Assembly: GCA_002049455.2 (NCBI GenBank)
Contig: KV919325.1
Coordinates: 1-22,653, forward strand
Direction of reading: 5' to 3'
DNA: 22,653 nucleotides
Source: Porphyra umbilicalis
Taxonomy: Eukaryota; Rhodophyta; Bangiophyceae; Bangiales; Bangiaceae
Under the pieces are notes generated by a model. It did no database searches and was not told the DNA's origin. It saw nothing but the letters and a program-made list of their open reading frames with translations. Made by a program: the position numbers and the translations under genes. Positions 17,281 to 22,653 of the stretch are shown here, in pieces. Numbering within the stretch: the stretch's first letter is position 1; every line of letters starts with the position of its first letter.

Positions 17281-17326
17281 GGGAAGCGGATGTCGACTTG
17301 GCAGGGAAGCGGATGTCGACTTGGCA
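17281..17326. repeat. 23-bp direct repeat, 2 copies plus a partial third
   Basis: GGGAAGCGGATGTCGACTTG followed by GCA occurs at 17281-17303 and 17304-17326, with a third partial copy (GTGAAGCGGGAGTC) after it. It lies 34-79 bases upstream of the chosen ATG of the minus-strand gene at 17247, so it would fall in its 5' UTR or promoter. Confidence 0.85.
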
Positions 17327-18284
17327 GTGAAGCGGGAGTCTGGAAAGGCAACCTGGCCGACGATGCGGGCAGGCACGGCGCCGACGCACCGGGGCACGCC
17401 AAGACTGCCTGACTGGCGACAGATACAGGAGATGCAAAGACGCCAAATGCCTCTACCTAGAGCATTTGTTTCCGTATCATCAGATTGCCCATCCAGTTTG
17501 TCCGAACCTCGTCGAGAACACGCCATATGGGCCCGTAACAGATCATGATTGATTCACAAAAACATTCTCATTACCGGATATGCAGGGCTACTTTGGACTT
17601 CTCGAGCCGTTCTTCCTGATGCAATCCGTCACCATGGAATTCATTGTGCACGCTGTGCGCGCCCTTTTTCTGGAGCCGGAACCGTCTCCCGCTTCCCGTT
17701 GCGTGGCCAGCCAGGCGGCCAGGCGGCCTTCTCATTATCTGGCCTGAGCAGGCGGACATCATGAGAGGCCCGGGTGTCCTGCGGCCTGGCATCGGGGCAG
17801 CAAGCTCGTCACTGACCCCACGGCACCGCGGATTGGGCTGCCACTGCCGCTCCTTGATTCACATGGGACAGAGTGTGTACCCGGTTGACTCCTGGAACTT
17901 CTCAAGCGACAGTCTCCGAGAAAGCCTTCCGCTCCGGCCCATCCCTCGCGCACTGTAACCGCTTTCTGTCATAGACCGCGGCAGCTGCAGCCGCACGTCG
18001 GACAACCCACGGACCAAGCCAACTGTTTAACTGTAAAATCAGACTTCCCCAATGTACTTGACATGTACAGGTGTGCAATAGTCATGACCTGGAGTTGCAC
18101 ATCTGTTGATTGACCGACAGTGAGAAAATCTGCAATCGTGACCTGTGAACCGTGAAATCGCGGGCTTGGCAGGGAGCTGCAGCCACGCCCGAAAGGACAG
18201 TGACGCAAAGTCGAGGGTATGAGGAACACGACGCACAACATCACAAGGAGAGAGATATGCTCAACAAGATATATGTACCACACG
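17327..18284. other. intergenic DNA, no gene seen
   Basis: No frame with natural composition. The stretch 18000-18280 is less GC-rich and lies downstream of the stop of the large minus-strand gene, so it probably contains its 3' end. No canonical AATAAA in the minus orientation is evident close to the stop. Confidence 0.4.
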
Positions 18285-21200
18285 CTACGAAGCGAACGCG
18301 ATATGCTCGCAGGACCACACAACCTCGCTCCCAAGCAGGTCTGCCAGGCGCTTCGTTGTGCGCCGCCGACCGGGTAGAGCATACCGACTCTGTGAAGGAT
18401 ACTTGTACAATGCATCAGACATGGCATGGACAGAAACAACAACAACATCAGGATCTACAAGAATGCCGTGAAAAACCTTTCTGCTCTTCACGAGCCTCGC
18501 CTTGGCCACCACCTTGTCGGCCGACGACAAAAAGTCGCACTCAGAGGAGTCGGGGCGACCAGCGACCGACACCGCCAACCTTACGACGGGCTCCGCCTCC
18601 CCCGCGTCGCCTTCCTCGTCGGCAGCGTTCTCGATGCGGCTCCGCAGCCGCTCGCTCAGGCGGCGCTGCCTCTTCGACGCGGGCGGCCTGTCAGCCGCGC
18701 CTACGGGCGCGCCCCGCGTGGTCGCGACACGTTTGCGACCCTTCCCCGGCGGGGATAATTCGCCGGCCGACATTGGGGAGTGTGCCATGTGCTCCGTGAC
18801 GACCGGTAAGCCTGTCGTTGGCGAGGAGAAGAACGACACGCTGCGGGTATTGTACCCACTCCGTCGCGTCGACGCCGTGGCCGTGGACGGTTCCCCGCTA
18901 TCAGCCGCCTCGAGCGGGCGCGGCTCACATGCGCCGGTGGGACTGGGTGGCGGTGGCGTGTCCGTCAGGGGAGGTTGTAAGAGGGCGGCCAATGGGGCGG
19001 ATGCCTTGTCGACCGACGGGGACGGCGGCTTGGGCGCAGAGGCAGAGGCGACCGTCAGTGGGGGAGTTCGCGCCTTGAACGGGTTTTTCCTCCGGGCGCG
19101 GCCGCTCATCGCCGCTGCCGCGGGTCCTTCCGAAGAGAGCTTGCCCGTCCGAGTCGGCGTCGACGTCGCGGAGGTGACAAAGGGAGCTGCCTCATCAGCA
19201 ACCGTCGGCACTGGTGGAACCGGCGTCACGTTCACGCCTGGTGTTGATGGCGGCGGTGCCATCCCCAGCGCCGCCGCAGCCACGGCTGTTAACGTGGCAC
19301 AAGAAAAAGGCGCCGCCGGTGTCGTCCATGGAGCATCTTGCTCCAGCTGCCCCCGTGTGGACAGCGTCACGACCATCGTGGACGATGGTAGAAGTGTAGT
19401 CAGCAGCGCGGAAGGTGGTTGAGGTGCAGCGGGCAACGCGGACGGTGGTGCCGCTGCCTTGGCTGGAGCCGGCGGTGGTGCCGGTGCCTCGGAGGGAGAC
19501 GACCCTTGTGGCGGAGCCTGAGAGCTTGGCGGCGTTGATCGACGTGCTTGAGACGGACGCGAAGATGGCGATGGTGCCTCGGGCGCAGCGGAAAGTGAGC
19601 GTGCCTTCACCACAGTAGGCTGTTGCGGCGACGCCAGCCGTGTGGTCGGCGCCGACGCCGACGCTGACTGCGGCAGGGACGCAACCACCGACGCTCGGGG
19701 TGCGAGTGGTACAGCCGGCTGCACGGGTCGCGGTGGTGGTTTGGCCGCTGATGCTTGCTGCCGCAGCTGCACGACCGCCGACGCAGGCGTCGGGGGTGGT
19801 AGGGCCGCCAACGCGGGCGGCGGTGGTGGTGCGAGAGGTACAGCCGGCGGCACGGGTCGCGGGGGTGGTTTGGCCGCTGGTACGTGCTGCCGTGGCTGCA
19901 CGACCGCGGACGCAGGCGTCGGTAATGGTAGGGCCGCCAACGCGGGCGGCGTTGATGGTGCGACGCGAGCCGCTCTGGAAATTCCTGGAGGCGCGGCCCG
20001 TGGTGAAGCAGCAGATGCGGCTGACGCCGCTGAAGCAGCCCGCACCGGTTTGCGAGCAGGTGCCTTCCCGCGACCGCTCTCGGTGGATCTAAGAGCGTAA
20101 GGTGTTTCCTTACCGTCACCTCGCCCGGCTGGGGGGGGCTCAGACGTGGTTGCCTTGCCGGCGGCGCGGCCTGTGGCCGGGGGTGCCAGGGGTGGCAGGG
20201 GTGCAAGCAATGGGGGCGGGGGAATGCGAGTGAGGTGAGTAGGGGGATTGGATCCTTTGAACACGTGGTCGGGCGGACGAATCGGAGTGTTGGAGAAGGT
20301 AGCATCTTCGGGCAACGGAACGACTTGGAGCGCAGCGAACGCCGATGCGGAGGGCGCCACCCGCGGTGCCGCTCGAAGCGCTCTTAAGGATTCCAGGGAG
20401 GGCGCTTGTTGACGCCGACCGCCAACGAGCTCCTTGGGCTTGTGCTTGGATAGATAAACGTCAAACGCCACCCGCGCCGAGTCCTCCATTTGCAGCATCA
20501 CAACGAGGTGTGCGAGGAGAATGTCTGTCGTGACCTTGTCCGTCGGGCAGAAGAAGCCCGGTAACGACACCGTCGTCGGTCGCGCGAACGCGTCCACGCG
20601 CGTGCGGTTGTCGGCCTTCTTCCGCATCTCGTACGAAAGCTGAATGCGCAGCGACCACACCTCCTTGTCCGCCTTGCGCGGCCACCACTCGAGCCTTGTT
20701 CTGGCCAGGGGCACGCTCAAACCAAGGGCATCCGCAATGGCATTGCCCAGCACGGGCATCAGGTTGCGCAGGTGCGTCTTCATGTTGCCCATGTCGATGA
20801 GCTTTTTCTCCCTCGCGAGGGTGTCCCGCGATGGTGCAATCTCCGCCGGCTGGCGCGCGACGATGGGCGCCTTGCTTTGCGTTGACCGCCCAATACCGGG
20901 GCCACCAGCGCGTAATGAGGGCACCAATGCTCCGCGGAGAGCCTCCTCCTGCCCCCCCGCCGCCGTACTTGCTGCCCAGGAAGAGGTACGGGCGGCAGCC
21001 CCAGAAACAGCAGCGGAGGAAGACCCGTTGTTGTTGACAGCAGCCCGTCTGACGGCTTGGTCTCTAGCTCCTAGTCCGGCGGCACCGGGTGCGGCGGCAG
21101 TGGTCGCCGCAGGTGTGAGCGTGCCGTCGGTGAGAAAGGAAATGGGCGTCCGGCCGGCTACAGCGGCACGGATGATGGCGTCGGCCAACTCGTCATCGTC

Positions 21201-22082
21201 GTCGCCCTCGTCTTCCGTGGCGTCGTCAACAACCGCAGCGGCAGCGGCCGCGGCGCGGGCCTCGGCGTCCTCCTCCCCAGGCCCATGTCCTTCGTCTGGC
21301 GTTGTTGGCAGAGCGGTGCTCGGCGAGGCTCGTTGGACCGCCGCGCCACTGTCGGACCTCACGAATGTCCCGTCCCGGAGGTCGGACGCACTTGTCGGGT
21401 CGTACATGCTCCTCCGTCGCTCCTCGCCACCTAAAGATCTTGCGCGTCTTGAGCCGCCCGCACTTGCTTCCCCATCGTCCAACCCCCGACGTGGGTCACT
21501 CGTTGCCGCGCGTCGACGCCGAGCGCCGTGGGAGTTCGGGAGTTCGAAGGCGGCGCCGGATAGCATTGCACTCCCCGACTCCACAAAGCGGTAAACCATG
21601 TCCAACACCCGCTTTGCGGAGCTCTTGAGCACTTGCTTGTCCTCAAACACCGGGAGCCAGAACACGTCGCCCTTGATGTCATGGCCGGAGACGTGCACGT
21701 GCCAGCTGAAGTTAGGGTAGTCTGCCGTCAACGCCTGGAGCAGGGTCATGATCTGGACGATGCGCCGGACGCCGGCCTGTGTGATGGGCCGCCGCAGGGT
21801 AGATCTGGCGTGCAGCTTGCAGGCCAGGTCCGCAGCCAACTTGGAAATGGAGGGGGGCTTGGTGGAGGCGGGTGGATCCGTAGCGGGTCGGTCGGGGCCA
21901 GGTTGCGTGGGGTCGGGTCCGGCGTGAGCAGGAGTGGCGGCCGCCGGTCGGGTAGGGCAGGGAGTGGGGGCGGCTCTTTGGACAGGCGCGGGAGTGGCGG
22001 CGGCTGGCGAGACGGGGGTGGGTCGGGCGGAGGCCGGTCGAGCACTAGTGGTAGGTGCGGGGTCGGCCGACAAGTTGGCCAT
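18285..22082 (-). CDS. large uncharacterised Pro/Ala-rich, probably nuclear protein, 1265 aa
   Basis: Uninterrupted minus frame from ATG 22080-22082 (ATCATGG, strong Kozak) to TAG 18285-18287. Layout: residues ~5-80 Pro/Ala/Thr-rich; ~80-176 a globular-looking region (KLAADLACKLHARSTLRRPI, YPNFSWHVHVSGHDIKGDVF); ~190-330 charged and disordered with an acidic run (DATEDEGDDDDELADAII); ~427-556 a second globular region (NMKTHLRNLMPVLGNAIADA, WWPRKADKEVWSLRIQLSYE); ~600-1150 Pro/Ala/Ser-rich with an in-frame 43-residue duplication; a basic cluster (ASKRQRRLSERLRSR) like a nuclear localisation signal; and a conserved-looking C-terminal ~110 residues. No transmembrane segment. I recognise no family. 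Function unknown; it could be a host nuclear protein or an accessory protein of a mobile element. Confidence 0.75.
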   Translation of the reverse strand: MANLSADPAPTTSARPASARPTPVSPAAATPAPVQRAAPTPCPTRPAAATPAHAGPDPTQPGPDRPATDPPASTKPPSISKLAADLACKLHARSTLRRPITQAGVRRIVQIMTLLQALTADYPNFSWHVHVSGHDIKGDVFWLPVFEDKQVLKSSAKRVLDMVYRFVESGSAMLSGAAFELPNSHGARRRRAATSDPRRGLDDGEASAGGSRRARSLGGEERRRSMYDPTSASDLRDGTFVRSDSGAAVQRASPSTALPTTPDEGHGPGEEDAEARAAAAAAAVVDDATEDEGDDDDELADAIIRAAVAGRTPISFLTDGTLTPAATTAAAPGAAGLGARDQAVRRAAVNNNGSSSAAVSGAAARTSSWAASTAAGGQEEALRGALVPSLRAGGPGIGRSTQSKAPIVARQPAEIAPSRDTLAREKKLIDMGNMKTHLRNLMPVLGNAIADALGLSVPLARTRLEWWPRKADKEVWSLRIQLSYEMRKKADNRTRVDAFARPTTVSLPGFFCPTDKVTTDILLAHLVVMLQMEDSARVAFDVYLSKHKPKELVGGRRQQAPSLESLRALRAAPRVAPSASAFAALQVVPLPEDATFSNTPIRPPDHVFKGSNPPTHLTRIPPPPLLAPLPPLAPPATGRAAGKATTSEPPPAGRGDGKETPYALRSTESGRGKAPARKPVRAASAASAASAASPRAAPPGISRAARVAPSTPPALAALPLPTPASAVVQPRQHVPAAKPPPRPVPPAVPLAPPPPPALAALPPPTPASAVVQLRQQASAAKPPPRPVQPAVPLAPRASVVASLPQSASASAPTTRLASPQQPTVVKARSLSAAPEAPSPSSRPSQARRSTPPSSQAPPQGSSPSEAPAPPPAPAKAAAPPSALPAAPQPPSALLTTLLPSSTMVVTLSTRGQLEQDAPWTTPAAPFSCATLTAVAAAALGMAPPPSTPGVNVTPVPPVPTVADEAAPFVTSATSTPTRTGKLSSEGPAAAAMSGRARRKNPFKARTPPLTVASASAPKPPSPSVDKASAPLAALLQPPLTDTPPPPSPTGACEPRPLEAADSGEPSTATASTRRSGYNTRSVSFFSSPTTGLPVVTEHMAHSPMSAGELSPPGKGRKRVATTRGAPVGAADRPPASKRQRRLSERLRSRIENAADEEGDAGEAEPVVRLAVSVAGRPDSSECDFLSSADKVVAKARLVKSRKVFHGILVDPDVVVVSVHAMSDALYKYPSQSRYALPGRRRTTKRLADLLGSEVVWSCEHIAFAS
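19700..19957 (-). repeat. 129-bp in-frame tandem duplication inside the large gene
   Basis: Copies at 19700-19828 and 19829-19957 have a period of 129 bases, exactly 43 codons, and encode Pro/Ala-rich segments that share TPASAVVQ and AAKPPPRPV. The copies differ by scattered, largely silent or conservative changes. Keeping the reading frame in a repeat-rich part supports that the gene is translated. Confidence 0.85.
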
Positions 22083-22653
22083 GATGAAGGGGGTCCGGTT
22101 CCAGCCCGATGTGGAGAACAGAGGGGGGGGATGGCCGCGGGGAGAAGGAACCGAGCAGCAGCAGCAAGCTGCGTATGCACGGCAGGAAGGGGAGACCGGG
22201 CGGAGGCGGGTGTGGGGAAGCGGGTTGCGAAGCACGAGGAGGGTCAAACATACACCATACAACACACGATTGCACGCATGCGTGCAGCCGACCAACAACC
22301 GTTGTGCACGCACTGTGCAGGGCCATTGCTCCACCGGTCCAAGTGCGTGGTGATCGGCAGAGGGCGGCCGGTCGGTCGCCGGGGCGGCGCCAGCGCGTGG
22401 GCTGCGGCGGTGCGGCGGTGGCCCGCTCCCAGTGCCCCTGTTGCTGTCTACCGAGGCATGCCGACAGCGCGGCCTCGACCGCCGGATCTCGCTTGCACCG
22501 CGCCGGAGCGCGCGCGCGCGCCGCTGACAAGCAATCGCGCAATCCTGGCGATTGGACGACGTGGCATGGCCTGAATATCGGGCCGGGTCGAATCTGACCC
22601 CATTTGGTCCATAGAATTGCTGGCGGCGGGTAGAGAATCAAGGATGACGCCAG
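22083..22653. other. upstream region of the large minus-strand gene
   Basis: Expected to hold the promoter and 5' UTR of the gene starting at 22082. No TATA box is visible on the minus strand. A short GC dinucleotide run lies at about 22508-22521. The overlapping frames on both strands are Arg/Gly/Pro-rich and look like chance. Confidence 0.35.

Noticed and set aside
18502..19422. 306-codon plus-strand frame.
   Set aside because: Antisense to the large minus-strand gene, which has the better start, greater length and an in-frame repeat.
20644..22574. Two plus-strand frames of over 300 codons (20644-21594 and 21633-22574).
   Set aside because: They are antisense shadows of the 1265-aa minus-strand gene or its upstream region; composition is Arg/Ser/Gly/Ala-rich without motifs.
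1..22653. tRNA or rRNA genes.
   Set aside because: No A-box/B-box pairs with a cloverleaf and no rRNA core sequences were seen on reading both strands.

Overview
The window looks like nuclear DNA of a GC-rich eukaryote. It has long intergenic stretches, abundant GC-rich minisatellites, Pro/Ala/Ser-rich low-complexity proteins, GC-biased third codon positions and Kozak-like start contexts, and no operons with ribosome-binding sites. The best-recognised content is a cut-and-paste transposon of the Kyakuja-Dileera-Zisupton (KDZ) superfamily, known from fungi, algae and some animals. A GC-rich alga (for example a bangiophyte red alga or a green alga) would fit, but the sequence does not prove any taxon.

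Left part (1-3352): a 96-bp tandem repeat runs off the left edge. A minus-strand hypothetical gene follows (596-1312), then non-coding DNA with a 32-bp direct repeat and an inverted pair of CCAAT boxes. A 30-bp minisatellite of about 17 units ends just before the first transposon gene.

Transposon core (3353-10073, plus strand): four coding blocks in order. The first is a 452-aa protein with a SWIM-like CxC...CxH zinc motif. In the same frame, after a single TAG and 9 bases, comes a 660-aa protein that carries the KDZ 'CDG' motif (first catalytic Asp) and ends in a complete Ulp1/C48 SUMO-protease domain. The third is a Pro-rich protein whose frame is broken at a run of ten C. The last, again in the same frame but after TAG and TGA, is a 252-aa block with the rest of the KDZ core (D-x2-C, DRFHxCxHKC, and the GAE glutamate). 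The DDE triad is therefore divided between two ORFs, with the Ulp1 domain between them. Either this is a decayed copy of one or two long genes, or the parts are joined by splicing. Element ends were not found by eye.

Middle part (10074-18284): mostly non-genic, with an AT-rich island beside a strong hairpin, a perfect 13-bp inverted repeat, a G-quadruplex-like tract, and a 24-bp x 11 repeat that encodes an octapeptide repeat in one frame, followed by a 157-bp tandem duplication. A TATA box at 16382 has no obvious gene. Three weak coding candidates lie here (13550-14038 minus, 15320-15892 plus, 16651-17247 minus).

Right part (18285-22082, minus strand): one uninterrupted 1265-aa ORF encodes a large, probably nuclear, Pro/Ala-rich protein with two globular-looking regions of no family I recognise. 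It is the largest and least explained gene of the window. Its relationship to the transposon is unknown.
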